A stretch of 64,000 nt of DNA, taken from assembly GCF_014197135.1 (NCBI RefSeq), contig NZ_JACIFA010000014.1:24857-88856 (forward strand), given 5' to 3'. This DNA comes from Sphingomonas zeae (GTDB lineage: Bacteria; Pseudomonadota; Alphaproteobacteria; Sphingomonadales; Sphingomonadaceae). The translations under genes were made by a program, and so were the position numbers. Position 1 is the stretch's first letter. Each line of letters begins with the position of its first letter. This document shows positions 1 through 9,005 of this stretch, one piece after another. Under the pieces are notes generated by a model. It was not told the DNA's origin. It worked only from the letters and a program-made list of their open reading frames with translations, and did not search any database.

Positions 1-1238
1 CCGGGCTGGACCTGTCGCGCGAATATACGCTGGGTGCAGCGGTCTTCAACGTCGCGGCGGGGGCCGAATATCGGCGCGAAGGCTTCAAGATCAATGCGGG
101 CCAGCCCGAAAGCTATAACCGCGCACCCGGCGCCGCCGCCAATCTGGCCTCGGGCGCGCAGGGCTTTGTCGGGTTCCGACCCGAGAACCAGGTCGACGCG
201 CATCGCAGCAACGGCAGCCTGTATCTGGATGTCGAGGCCAAGCTGTGGGATCGCCTGACCCTGGGCGCGGCGGTGCGCGGCGAGAGCTATTCGGATTTCG
301 GCGAAACCGCGACCGCCAAATTCTCGGCGCGTTATGATGTGGCACCCTGGCTGGCCTTCCGTGGCACGCTGTCGACCGGCTTCCGCGCGCCGTCACTGCA
401 ACAGCAATATTACACCTCGACCCAGACGCTGGTGACGAACGGCCAGATCCTGGAAACCGGCCTCTATCCGGTCAGCGACGACATTGCCCGGAAGCTGGGC
501 GCGCTGCCGCTGGAGCCCGAAAAGTCGCGCAACTATTCGCTGGGCACCGTCGTGCGCTTCGGCGGGTTCAGCCTGACCGTCGACGGCTATCGTATCCGTA
601 TCCGCAACCAGATCGTGCTGTCGGAGAATATCCAATCCTCGGCCAGCCCGCAGGTCGCGGGCTTGCTGTCGCCGTTCGGCGTGCAGGCGGCGCGCTTCTT
701 CATCAACGGCGTCCAGACCACGACCAAGGGCCTGGACATCGTCGCAGCCTATAACTGGCGCAGCGAGACGCTGGGCAGCTTCAACCTGAGCGCGGCGGCG
801 AACATCAACGACCTGTCGGTCGACCGGGTGCCGACATCGACGGCCGCGCTGAACCCTGCGCCCAGCCTGTTCGCGCGCAACCGCATCCTGACCATCGAGC
901 AGGGAACACCGCGCAACAAGATCGTGGGCTCGGTCGACTGGACCCGGCAGGCGGTGGGCGCGACGCTGCGCGCGGTCCATTATGGCGATGTGTTGCAACC
1001 CGGCTCGGTGGTCGCCAACGACCTCTATACCGGCCCGCGAACGATCGTCGATCTGGAAGGCCGTTACCGCTTCAACGACAATGTGTCGCTAGCGCTTGGG
1101 GCGTCGAACCTGTTCGACGTCTATCCCCGCACGACGCCCGCCGCGCTGAACAACAACGGCGTGACGGCCTTCCCCTACTACTCGCCCTTCGGCTTCAACG
1201 GACGGCAGCTTTACGGGCGGTTGAACCTGACCTGGTAA
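1..1238 (+). CDS. TonB-dependent receptor, C-terminal part (truncated by window edge)
   Basis: The reading frame is open from base 3 to the TAA at 1236 with no start inside the window, so the N-terminus, plug and TonB box lie upstream. The roughly 410 visible residues alternate polar and aromatic residues as outer-membrane beta-barrels do. They include the STGFRAPS strand typical of TonB-dependent receptors and a late 'ASNLFDVYPR' strand, and end in the aromatic 'GRLNLTW' tail recognised by the BAM machinery. The protein should import a substrate across the outer membrane using TonB energy. The substrate cannot be told from the barrel alone. The gene is convergent with a periplasmic phosphatase and shares a terminator with it. 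Confidence 0.9.
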   Translation, partial: GLDLSREYTLGAAVFNVAAGAEYRREGFKINAGQPESYNRAPGAAANLASGAQGFVGFRPENQVDAHRSNGSLYLDVEAKLWDRLTLGAAVRGESYSDFGETATAKFSARYDVAPWLAFRGTLSTGFRAPSLQQQYYTSTQTLVTNGQILETGLYPVSDDIARKLGALPLEPEKSRNYSLGTVVRFGGFSLTVDGYRIRIRNQIVLSENIQSSASPQVAGLLSPFGVQAARFFINGVQTTTKGLDIVAAYNWRSETLGSFNLSAAANINDLSVDRVPTSTAALNPAPSLFARNRILTIEQGTPRNKIVGSVDWTRQAVGATLRAVHYGDVLQPGSVVANDLYTGPRTIVDLEGRYRFNDNVSLALGASNLFDVYPRTTPAALNNNGVTAFPYYSPFGFNGRQLYGRLNLTW

Positions 1239-1245
1239 TCACGAA

Positions 1246-1278
1246 GGGGGTGCCGTTCCGACAACGGCACCCCCTTTT
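1246..1278. terminator. Bidirectional rho-independent terminator
   Basis: A perfect 12-bp inverted repeat (1246-1257 with 1263-1274) encloses a 5-nt loop and is followed by TTTT. It lies between two convergent stop codons (1238 and 1282), so it can serve both genes. The run of T after the plus-strand stem is only four bases. Confidence 0.85.
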
Positions 1279-1281
1279 GAC

Positions 1282-2505
1282 TTAACGGGTCAGCTGCGCC
1301 TCAAACGCCTGCATCGTGCACAGCCCCACGACGCCCCGCGCCTTGCAGCCCGCGATTGGCAGCACCGCGACATAGGGGGCCTCCGCCGCCGGATCGGCCA
1401 GCTTGCGAAGCTGCTCGACCGTCTGCGCGCGATAGAGCGCACGGACATAGGCCTGTCCCTGCGCATCGACCAGTCGCTCCAGCACGATCGCCCCGCCCGG
1501 CGCGGGATCGTCTTCCGCCAGTCCCGGCACCTTCCAATGCAAATCGAGCAGCCCACCCAGGCTCGCGATATTGGTATCATGGCCCGAGATCATGGTCACG
1601 ACCGGCCCCCGGTCCGTCTTCAGCCCCTGAGCGATCAACGGGGCAATCCCTGCCATATTGGCCTTGGCGACATAGCGCGGCCGAGCCAGCAGGCGAAATT
1701 CCTCGGCATGGAAGACGCCCAGCCGCTCGATATCGGCGGGCGTGGCGTGGCCCCAGCCGACCTCGGCCGTCGGCTTCCCCTCGGCATATTCCAGCAGCAG
1801 GATTTGCGCGGCGGTCGAGGCGCGGTCGACTGCGCCGGTCAGCTTGGGCCGCTTGTCCGGCTTGGCGGGCGCCAGGCCGGTCGGCTTCTGCCGCACGCCG
1901 CAGGTCGGCGCGGCGGGCGCGCAGAGGATTGCATCCAACCGCGCCAGTTCGGGTGCCAGCCGCTTGTCGAGCGCCGCAAGCCCCGCCTCGCCCCCTACCC
2001 CCGCCAGCACCGCCTCGCGTGCGTTGCCAGCATCGAAGGGCACGGCCCGCTCGTCGATCGGCGAGAAGATCGGGTCGGCCACATCCTGCGGTTTATGTTC
2101 GATCGCAACGGTGCAGCCCGGCGCCAGCGCCCCGGCATAAGCCTCGGCCGTGCGGATCGTGCGTTCATCGCTGTCGGCGACGATCCGGATCGCGGCACAA
2201 CCCGAGCGCGGCAGCACGCCCGCCGCCGTCCAGATGCGACGGTCATAGCCGCCCAGCCGCTCCACGCCCACGCGCCCATGCGGGGTCAGATAGCCGGGCG
2301 CGACCGGCCAGCTCGGCCAGGGCTGGTTCGCGGTGCCCTCGGGCATGGGGGGCGATTTCGTCGGCGGGCGGACACCGTGCCGCATCAGCAGGACCACCCG
2401 GTCGAGCTTCAGCCCCGGCGGTGCGGCGGGCTCCTGTGCCGCTGCCGTTCCCGCCAGCAACAGGCCCAAGCCAGAGCCCCCCACAAGCCGCGCAAAACTT
2501 TTCAT
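1282..2505 (-). CDS. Histidine-type (histidine acid) phosphatase, periplasmic
   Basis: This 407-residue protein starts with a signal peptide (cleavage likely near residue 23, after ...GTAAA). It carries the histidine acid phosphatase signature RHGVRPP at residues 42-48, where the histidine becomes phosphorylated. The later 'MISGHDTNIA' segment supplies the HD proton donor. Length and motifs match the AppA phytase/glucose-1-phosphatase clan, so it should remove phosphate from organic esters in the periplasm. Which ester (phytate, glucose-1-phosphate or other) is not visible. It is convergent with the TonB receptor to its left, and a functional link between them is only a guess. Confidence 0.88.
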   Translation of the reverse strand: MKSFARLVGGSGLGLLLAGTAAAQEPAAPPGLKLDRVVLLMRHGVRPPTKSPPMPEGTANQPWPSWPVAPGYLTPHGRVGVERLGGYDRRIWTAAGVLPRSGCAAIRIVADSDERTIRTAEAYAGALAPGCTVAIEHKPQDVADPIFSPIDERAVPFDAGNAREAVLAGVGGEAGLAALDKRLAPELARLDAILCAPAAPTCGVRQKPTGLAPAKPDKRPKLTGAVDRASTAAQILLLEYAEGKPTAEVGWGHATPADIERLGVFHAEEFRLLARPRYVAKANMAGIAPLIAQGLKTDRGPVVTMISGHDTNIASLGGLLDLHWKVPGLAEDDPAPGGAIVLERLVDAQGQAYVRALYRAQTVEQLRKLADPAAEAPYVAVLPIAGCKARGVVGLCTMQAFEAQLTR

Positions 2506-2646
2506 AAAATCCCCCCTCTCTCTTTCCCAGCGTCGGTAGGTCGGCTGGAAGTCAGGAAAGCGACACAGGCATGAACATTATGTGACAGTGCCAAGTCGCC
2601 CGCATCCCCGTTTGACGTGGGGACAGGCGCCGGTCATCCTGCGGGC

Positions 2647-4455
2647 ATGACCAGTGTTTTCTCCCGTCGCGAAACCCTTGCAGGCATCACCGCCCTTTCC
2701 GCCACCGCCTCCGTCCGAGCGGGCACCCCCGCCAGTGATGCAGGGGCGCTGCTCGATCGCCTGGCTTGGCAGTTGCTCGAACTCTTGCCCGAGCGGGCGA
2801 CCACGCTGGGGGTGGATACCGGCACCCATGCCGACCTGCGCCGCAGGCTGGAGGATCGCTCGCCCACCGGCATCTCGGCGCGCCAGCATTTCCTGACCGA
2901 TGCGCTGAGACAGGTGGCGCAGGTGCCGCGCGCCGGGCTCGATCCCTCGACGCTGACCAGCCTTGCGGTGGTCGAAAGCGCGTTCCGGACTGCGCTCGAC
3001 GGCATGGCGCTGCCATACGGGGTCGCGACCATCGGCGACTGGCGCAATACGCCCTATGCCGTCATCCAGAATGTCGGTGCATGGCTCGACGTGCCGCAGA
3101 TGCTGGACGGCGACCAGCCGGTGCGCGACAAGACCGATGCGGAGGCCTATCTCGCGCGCCTCGCCGCCATGCCCGCGCAGCTGGACGGCGAGACGTTGCG
3201 CATCCGCCAGGCACGCGAGCAGGGGCTGGTGCCCCCGTCCTTCCTGCTCGACAAGACTATCAAGGGCATGGCCGCCACCATCGCCGAGGCCGCGAAGGCA
3301 GACGGCCCGCTGATCGGCCCACTCGCCCGCAAGACCAGCGCGATCCCGGGCGACTGGACGAATCGCGCTGCGCAGATCGTCCGGGCGGCGATCGTGCCCG
3401 CGCTTAAGCGGCAATTGGCCGAGTTGCAGGCCGAACGCGCGGTGGCGGTATCCGCGCCCGGCCTGAACGTCCGCCCCCACGGCCCCGAATGGTATGGCTG
3501 GGGCCTGCGCGCCGGGACCACGACGAAGCGCAGCGCCGCCGATCTCCACGCCATGGGCAAGGCAAGGCTCGCCGATCTCCAAGCCCAGATGGATGCGATC
3601 CTGCGCAAGCAAGGGTTGACCCAGGGCAGCGTCGCCGAGCGTGCCATCGCGTACCAGAAGCGGCCCGGCATCGGCTTTCCCGATGGCGATGAAGGACGGC
3701 GGCAGATCATCGCCTATATGCAGGGCCGGATCGATGCGATCCGCCCGCGCCTGCCCGATGCGTTCCGCCGTTTGGCGCGCGGCCATTTGGAAATCCGGCG
3801 TATGCCGCTGGCCCAGGAACCGGGCGCACCCGCCGCTTATGGCGGTCCCGGCACGATCGACGGCAGCGTACCGGGGAAAGTCTGGGTCAATTTGGGCGAT
3901 CCGTCGATCCACAACCGCGTGACCATTCCCGACCTCGTCTATCATGAAGGGATTCCCGGTCATGTCTGGCAGGGCGAATATGCGCAGCGCCTGCCGCTGA
4001 TCCGCTCCATCCTGGCGTTCAATGCCTATTCGGAAGGCTGGGCGCTCTATTCCGAACAGCTTGCCGACGAACTGGGCATGTACCGCGACGATCCCGCCGG
4101 TCGGCTGGGCTATCTGATGGGGCTGGCGTGGCGCGCGGTGCGGCTGATCGTCGATACCGGAATCCATGCGATCGGCTGGTCGCGCGATCAGGCGCTGGCC
4201 GAGTTCATCGCCGCCACCGGCCTGCCGCGCAGCAATGCCGAGAGCGAGGTGGATCGCTATTGCGCCTGGCCCGGCCAGGCCTGCGGCTACGAGGTCGGAC
4301 GGGCCGAGATCGTATCGCAGCGGACCCGCGCCCAGAAGGCGCTCGGCCCCCGCTATGATCTGCGCGATTTCGACCAGGCGGTGGTCGATGGCGGCAACGT
4401 GCCGCTGAACGTCCTGGCCGAGAATGTGACCCGCTATATCGACGGCACGCGCTGA
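2647..4455 (+). CDS. DUF885 family protein (putative secreted metallopeptidase-like)
   Basis: The 602-residue protein starts at the ATG at 2647. An upstream ATG at 2617 would add ten unconvincing residues. The N-terminus 'SRRETLAG' followed by a hydrophobic stretch looks like a Tat-type export signal. The key motif is YHEGIPGH (H433), an HExxxGH-like arrangement conserved in DUF885, followed by 'YSEGWALYSEQLADELGMY'. The family is thought to be zinc-dependent hydrolases or peptidases, but a substrate is not established. A second member lies at 46801-48612 in the same window. The downstream chloride channel is convergent with only 6 bp between stops. Confidence 0.82.
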   Translation: MTSVFSRRETLAGITALSATASVRAGTPASDAGALLDRLAWQLLELLPERATTLGVDTGTHADLRRRLEDRSPTGISARQHFLTDALRQVAQVPRAGLDPSTLTSLAVVESAFRTALDGMALPYGVATIGDWRNTPYAVIQNVGAWLDVPQMLDGDQPVRDKTDAEAYLARLAAMPAQLDGETLRIRQAREQGLVPPSFLLDKTIKGMAATIAEAAKADGPLIGPLARKTSAIPGDWTNRAAQIVRAAIVPALKRQLAELQAERAVAVSAPGLNVRPHGPEWYGWGLRAGTTTKRSAADLHAMGKARLADLQAQMDAILRKQGLTQGSVAERAIAYQKRPGIGFPDGDEGRRQIIAYMQGRIDAIRPRLPDAFRRLARGHLEIRRMPLAQEPGAPAAYGGPGTIDGSVPGKVWVNLGDPSIHNRVTIPDLVYHEGIPGHVWQGEYAQRLPLIRSILAFNAYSEGWALYSEQLADELGMYRDDPAGRLGYLMGLAWRAVRLIVDTGIHAIGWSRDQALAEFIAATGLPRSNAESEVDRYCAWPGQACGYEVGRAEIVSQRTRAQKALGPRYDLRDFDQAVVDGGNVPLNVLAENVTRYIDGTR

Positions 4456-4461
4456 GCCGGG

Positions 4462-6201
4462 TCAGTCCTCGCCGAACAGCGCCCGCTGCGCCTTGTCCAG
4501 TTCCTCGGCATAGCGACGGCGGACATAGGGTTCGGACAACAGGCCCAGAACCGTCCGGTCCGCCTCGATCACCGCCATCTCATCGGCTCCGGCGGTGTCG
4601 AAGGCGCGCATGACCGCCTGCACATCGGTATCGGGCGACAGCGCCCGGTCCTGATGGATGGCGAGCGTCGCGATCGGCTCGGCCGGGTCGAGGCCGTCGA
4701 CATAGGCGCGTGCGGTCTGGACGATCCCGGCATAATGGTCCTGGTCGTCGACCAGTACGACGCGGCTGGTCGAACCGAGGGGGAAGGCGCGGCGAAACTC
4801 GGCGATGCTCCACTTCGCGGGCGTGGCGCGATCGACCCGGCGCATCATCCTGCCCGCGGTCAGCGTGCGCATCCAGCCGACATCGCGCGCGCTTTTGATC
4901 GTCTCGCCGCGCAGATGAAGCCGCCAGGTCGAGAAGGAATAGCCAAACGTCTCGCGCACGATGGTCGTGGTGACGAGCGACGCCGCGATCGCGGCCCCCG
5001 CCAGCGAAAAGTCGTGCGTCGCCTCCAGAACCAGCATCGCCATGGTCATTGGCCCACCGACCACCGCCACCGCAAAGGCCGCCATACCGACCAGCGCGGC
5101 ATTCCGCGGATCGACGACCGGCGATCCCGCTGCCCAACCGATCAGGTCGGCATAGATATGGCCGAGCAGGCTGCCGAGGAACAGCGAGGCGAAGAACAAG
5201 CCGCCGCGAAAGCCGAAGCCCAGCGATACGATCGAGGCGGCGCTCTTCATGACGAAAATCGCAGCCAGAAAGCTGAGCGGCAGAGCATATTCCAAGTCGA
5301 GATGCAGCGCGCCATGTCCCGCCGACAATACCTGCGGGCTCAGCCACGCGAGCGGGATCAACAGGAACCCGCCGACCACCGGCCGCCATGCCGCGCGAAC
5401 CGGCAGGCGGCGGGTCAATGCTTCCATTTCGGCCACCGCACGCATCAGCGCGATGCCCAGCGCAGCGGCAACCGCACCCAGCCCGGCATAGACGATGTAG
5501 TGATGGGTCAGCACCAGCTCGCCTGCGACGGCGTTGAGCAGATAGGGCTGCGCCCCCAGCATCTGGGCGACGAGCACGCCGGTCAGCGTCGCGGCGGCGA
5601 CGGGCGCGATGGCGGCAGGGGTATAGGCGCCGATGACGATCTCAAACGCGTAGAAGGCCCCCGCCAACGGCGCGCCGAACGCTCCCGCGATAGCCGCCCC
5701 CGTGCCCGCCCCGACCAGCACGCGCAGATCGCCGCGCCGTAGCCGGAGCCAGCCGCCGGTGATGGAGGCCAGTCCCGCGCCCAGCTGGGCATAGGCGGCC
5801 TCCAGTCCGACCGAAGCGCCAAAGCCGTTGGAGATGATGGTCTGCCCGGAAATCACCAGGCTGTCCGACCAGGACACGCGCCCGCCATGCAGCGCATTGG
5901 CCTCCACCGCGTCGACCAGTCGCCGCTTGCGCGCGCCCGTGACCCGCGAGAACAGGACCAGCACCAGTCCCCCCAGCGGCAAAGCGAGCAGCCCCCAAGC
6001 CGGAACTGCCGGGGTAGCGCTGAGCCGCTGATCACCGTCGAGGGCGAACAGCACACGGTGCAACCCCAGCGCGATCGCCCCCTGCGCGACGCTGAGCAAT
6101 CCCGCCGCCGCCCCGATCGCGATGGCGAGCAGGACGAGACTGGCCTCGCTCGATCGGACCCGGTGGCGGAACCAGGATGGCGAGAGTCGGGGCAAAGACA
6201 T
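4462..6201 (-). CDS. CLC-type chloride channel/antiporter with C-terminal CBS domains
   Basis: The protein has 579 residues if translation begins at the ATG at 6201 (MSLPRLSP). The longer open frame adds an arginine-rich stretch that does not look like protein. About 430 hydrophobic residues form the CLC fold, followed by roughly 140 soluble residues resembling a CBS pair. The third CLC motif is present as 'GGLFFAS'. The second is altered to GLEAA, with the gating glutamate kept but the usual proline lost. The first motif (GSGIP), which normally holds the central chloride, is not recognisable. It may therefore be a divergent subfamily with different selectivity. No strong ribosome-binding site precedes the start. 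Confidence 0.8.
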   Translation of the reverse strand: MSLPRLSPSWFRHRVRSSEASLVLLAIAIGAAAGLLSVAQGAIALGLHRVLFALDGDQRLSATPAVPAWGLLALPLGGLVLVLFSRVTGARKRRLVDAVEANALHGGRVSWSDSLVISGQTIISNGFGASVGLEAAYAQLGAGLASITGGWLRLRRGDLRVLVGAGTGAAIAGAFGAPLAGAFYAFEIVIGAYTPAAIAPVAAATLTGVLVAQMLGAQPYLLNAVAGELVLTHHYIVYAGLGAVAAALGIALMRAVAEMEALTRRLPVRAAWRPVVGGFLLIPLAWLSPQVLSAGHGALHLDLEYALPLSFLAAIFVMKSAASIVSLGFGFRGGLFFASLFLGSLLGHIYADLIGWAAGSPVVDPRNAALVGMAAFAVAVVGGPMTMAMLVLEATHDFSLAGAAIAASLVTTTIVRETFGYSFSTWRLHLRGETIKSARDVGWMRTLTAGRMMRRVDRATPAKWSIAEFRRAFPLGSTSRVVLVDDQDHYAGIVQTARAYVDGLDPAEPIATLAIHQDRALSPDTDVQAVMRAFDTAGADEMAVIEADRTVLGLLSEPYVRRRYAEELDKAQRALFGED

Positions 6202-6350
6202 GGCTACCGCTATGTCGGCAAATGGGCGAATTCGCCAGCGCCCTCGGCGGCTATCGTCCAACCGATCGCGATCAGGGCGCCCCGAGCGCCGCGCGGGCCG
6301 GGCCGCGCGGCGAGCGTCGGCGGCGGGGGGCCAGCCCCGTGGCGGACGGA

Positions 6351-6671
6351 TCAATTTCCTTCGGCGTCGACCGTGAAGACGACCGGTCTGCCGCGCGACA
6401 TCGGATCCCAGCCCGCCGCTATCGCAGAGCGTACGCACCGCGAGATGGTCGCGTCATCAAGCTGAAGCCTACCGCGCGGCAGCCCCTTCAAAAGCCGCTT
6501 CGGGGCGGGAAATTCGACCAGTGCCTCACGCTTGGCGTCCTGCTGGAGCAGGGAAATCGTCATTCCCTTCCACCCCTCGTCGTCCGACAGATGTGGCTCG
6601 CGCTGTAGGCGCCAGTCATAGGCGACGCCATCGACGTTCACGCTACCGGCCTGAATTTGGGACTTGGACAT
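6351..6671 (-). CDS. Small conserved-looking protein of unknown function
   Basis: A 106-residue soluble protein without signal peptide or membrane segment. It begins MSKSQIQAGSVNVDG and contains a tryptophan-rich 'YDWRLQREPHLSDDEGWKG' segment and a charged, helical C-terminal half. Codon use is like that of the flanking genes, and the frame is uninterrupted. It lies alone between the chloride channel and the oxidase operon, on the same strand as both. I recognise no domain. Confidence 0.6.
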   Translation of the reverse strand: MSKSQIQAGSVNVDGVAYDWRLQREPHLSDDEGWKGMTISLLQQDAKREALVEFPAPKRLLKGLPRGRLQLDDATISRCVRSAIAAGWDPMSRGRPVVFTVDAEGN

Positions 6672-6804
6672 GGTCCGCCCCTAGCATGGTAATCGGACAG
6701 AGGCACTGGTCGCCATCGATCCGCTGGCGGGCGCGCGAACGGCCTCGACACGACCTCCGGACAGCGGCGGTATCGGATGGCCGACATCCTCCACCGATCA
6801 TCGC

Positions 6805-7227
6805 CTAATCGAGGGTATAGAGATAGGCCGAGATCGATCGGGCCTCCGCCTCGCTCAGTCCCTGTTCCGGCATGGCGGTGCCGGGGCGCATCTGCCGGGG
6901 GTGCATCAGCCAGCGGATCATCGTCTCGGGATCGTTGGGCAAGCCGCCCGCAATGTGTCGGCGGGTCGCCATCTTCGACAATGGCGGCCCGACCATGCCG
7001 GATGCCCCGGTGATGCCAGGAATATCATGACAGCTTCCGCAGCCGCGCCGCGTGATGGCGGTGCGCCCGGCATCGACATGCCCGCCGGTGATGGCCTGGG
7101 CCTGGGTTCGGCTTCTGGCGCGGGCCTCGACATAAAGCGTCACGCCGCCGATGAAGGCGGCGAGCACCGCAAGGCCGATCAGCATGGCCAGCCAGGCCAG
7201 CGTCGGTGGGACAGAACGTCTAGCCAT
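6805..7227 (-). CDS. Membrane-anchored c-type cytochrome of the oxidase operon
   Basis: A 140-residue protein with one N-terminal membrane anchor (about residues 9-32), a short linker, and a class I cytochrome c domain. Heme attaches at C63-G-S-C66-H67, and 'GTAMPEQG' near residue 118 offers the axial methionine. The domain should sit in the periplasm and pass electrons to the oxidase encoded upstream. It is the last gene of the seven-gene operon and starts 8 nt inside the end of the ctaG-like gene. Confidence 0.88.
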   Translation of the reverse strand: MARRSVPPTLAWLAMLIGLAVLAAFIGGVTLYVEARARSRTQAQAITGGHVDAGRTAITRRGCGSCHDIPGITGASGMVGPPLSKMATRRHIAGGLPNDPETMIRWLMHPRQMRPGTAMPEQGLSEAEARSISAYLYTLD

Positions 7228-8092
7228 GGGCCGTCCTCAACAGACGTCGCATGACGATCAGCGCGGCCCCGGCATGAACCAGGCCGCCCGGAACCCACAT
7301 CAGGAGTCCCGCCAATTGCTGATCCTCGGCGGGTGTCAGGCCCCAGGGGGCAAGGCCCAGCCTGGCATAGCCAGCATACCAGGGGCTGGTCGCGAAGGCC
7401 ATCAAGGCCCCCAGCGCGCCCGAGACGATCGAGGTCGCGACCAAGCACAGCGCAGCGGTCCCGGCGGCCGTGTGACGGCCCAGCATCGCGCTCCAGAAGA
7501 ACAGGGCGCTGACGAGGAACGACAGATGCTGCGCGGCGTGCCACCCGTCATGGGCGAGCGCCAGGTCGAACAGCGCGGGCGCGTGCCACAACCACAATGC
7601 CGCTGCCTGCACCAGCGTGGCGGTGAACGGCGCGGACAAGGTGCGCCATGGCACCGCCACGGCCGGCGACGCGACCAATCGACCGATCGCCCGCCGTCCC
7701 GCCGCCGGAAAGGCCCAGAGCATCACCGGCAGCGGCCGCGACAACACCAGCAACGGGGCGGCAACCAGCATGATCACCTCATGCTCGAACATATGCGCGG
7801 CAAAGGATCGCTCCCCCGCTTCGTGGAGGGGCGAGACCAGCGCGATGCCGAGGATCAGCCAGCCCGTGCCGAACAGACGCGCGTTCCGCCCCCATCGCTC
7901 CATGCCCTGCCCCGAACGCCTGGCCAGCCGCCGCCATCCGACCACGAAGAGCAGCAACGCGACGAGCAGCGGGACGATGATCCCGGGATCGAGCGTCCAG
8001 CCCGGCGGCTCATCATGCGGCTGTCCGGAGTCATGTGCCCAAGCCGGGGCGGCAAGGAGCGCGGGAACGACCGCACCGATCAGGCGACGCAT
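7220..8092 (-). CDS. ctaG: Cytochrome c oxidase assembly protein, caa3_CtaG type
   Basis: A polytopic membrane protein of 290 residues when started at the ATG at 8092. That start gives a clean signal-like N-terminus (MRRLIGAVVPALLAAPAWA). Another ATG at 8104 is possible. It has around seven hydrophobic segments and conserved histidines in the 'HMFEHEVIML' segment, characteristic of the CtaG family required for caa3-type oxidase formation. This is not the CtaG/Cox11 copper chaperone. The start overlaps the end of the preceding 3-TM gene, and the stop overlaps the following cytochrome, so the set is translationally coupled. Confidence 0.85.
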   Translation of the reverse strand: MRRLIGAVVPALLAAPAWAHDSGQPHDEPPGWTLDPGIIVPLLVALLLFVVGWRRLARRSGQGMERWGRNARLFGTGWLILGIALVSPLHEAGERSFAAHMFEHEVIMLVAAPLLVLSRPLPVMLWAFPAAGRRAIGRLVASPAVAVPWRTLSAPFTATLVQAAALWLWHAPALFDLALAHDGWHAAQHLSFLVSALFFWSAMLGRHTAAGTAALCLVATSIVSGALGALMAFATSPWYAGYARLGLAPWGLTPAEDQQLAGLLMWVPGGLVHAGAALIVMRRLLRTAHG

Positions 8093-8388
8093 GGCGGCAC
8101 CCATAAGACAGCGAGCGTCTGAAACCCAATGGCGAGCGCGAAGAAGCCGGCCACCAGCATGGCCGACCGCGCAAGCCAGACATTTGAGAGCGAACTCCGC
8201 CGCGTCCGATACGGCCAGCCGAACCAAAGGGCGCCGAGGCAGACCGCGAGGCTGGCAGCCCCCCAGGCCACACCCAGCCCGGATCGCCCGCAATCGCTGT
8301 GCAACACCGCCGACAGACCCTGCTCGAACACGAACCAGGTGACAGGCGGCACCGCCAGGGCGGTCCAGGCGCGGGCGCCAAGCCTCAT
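8080..8388 (-). CDS. Small three-helix membrane protein in oxidase operon
   Basis: The protein is 102 residues long with the start chosen at 8388, where ATG overlaps the TGA of the subunit III gene as ATGA. A longer start at 8406 is possible. It holds about three transmembrane helices and two charged loops (DCGRSG and RTRRSSLSN). No family is recognised. Position between subunit III and ctaG suggests an accessory or assembly subunit, or a cryptic fourth subunit, of the oxidase. Confidence 0.7.
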   Translation of the reverse strand: MRLGARAWTALAVPPVTWFVFEQGLSAVLHSDCGRSGLGVAWGAASLAVCLGALWFGWPYRTRRSSLSNVWLARSAMLVAGFFALAIGFQTLAVLWVPPCVA

Positions 8389-9005
8389 AGCGCCCGCGGC
8401 GCCCAATAGATCAGCGCATAAAGCGGCATCCAGGTCAGGACGACGAAGCTCCAGTAATTGGCATTGTCCTCCACATCCGAGAATTGGTCGTCGCCGATCT
8501 CATGAGTGAACAGCCAGACCGCCTGCACCGCGCATTCGGCCCATTCGGTCACGATATGCGTCGTGTGCAGAACCAGCAGCAACCACAACACCGAGCCATA
8601 GCCGTCACGATCCCACGACACGCCCAGATGCGCAAACTCGACCCCACGCAGCGCCATCAGGATCAGGCCGATCAGCACCATCCCAGCCACTCCCCAGCGC
8701 ACCGCCGCCGCCTTCTTGGCGCGGGCGCAGCGCAGCACCCAGAGGTTCGGCACCGTGCTGAGCGCCAGCGCGGCGGTGAAGATGCCGCTCCACAAGAGCC
8801 CCGGCAGGGCGTCGCCCGCCGGCGGCCAGGTGGGGCTTTGCGTCATCAGATAGAGATAGGCTGCCGCCGCCAGCGCGAAGCCCGTCCCCTCAATCACCAT
8901 GAAGCCGATATTGCCCCACCAGACCAGGTGCCGCGCGCCAATGGCACCCGACGGCAGGCTCGACACGTCCGCGACGACCTGGAATTCGCGGGGGGGCGTG
9001 GTCAT
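8385..9005 (-). CDS. ctaE: Cytochrome c oxidase subunit III
   Basis: A 206-residue polytopic membrane protein with five to six helices. The 'LLLVLHTTHIVTEWAE' segment and an acidic 'EIGDDQFSDVEDNANYW' stretch before the last helix are typical of subunit III of heme-copper oxidases. It is shorter than the seven-helix mitochondrial form, as is common in bacterial caa3-type enzymes. The start ATG at 9005 overlaps the stop of the subunit I gene (ATGA), and its own stop overlaps the next start. Confidence 0.85.
   Translation of the reverse strand: MTTPPREFQVVADVSSLPSGAIGARHLVWWGNIGFMVIEGTGFALAAAAYLYLMTQSPTWPPAGDALPGLLWSGIFTAALALSTVPNLWVLRCARAKKAAAVRWGVAGMVLIGLILMALRGVEFAHLGVSWDRDGYGSVLWLLLVLHTTHIVTEWAECAVQAVWLFTHEIGDDQFSDVEDNANYWSFVVLTWMPLYALIYWAPRAL

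Noticed and set aside
2578..4167. 529-codon frame antisense to the first DUF885 gene
   Set aside because: Antisense shadow of a gene with clear family motifs; no start site or recognisable domain.
5887..6608. Long plus-strand frames (192 and 143 codons) opposite the CLC start and the 106-residue gene
   Set aside because: Arg/Pro/Gln-rich composition typical of shadow frames in high-GC DNA; no ribosome sites.
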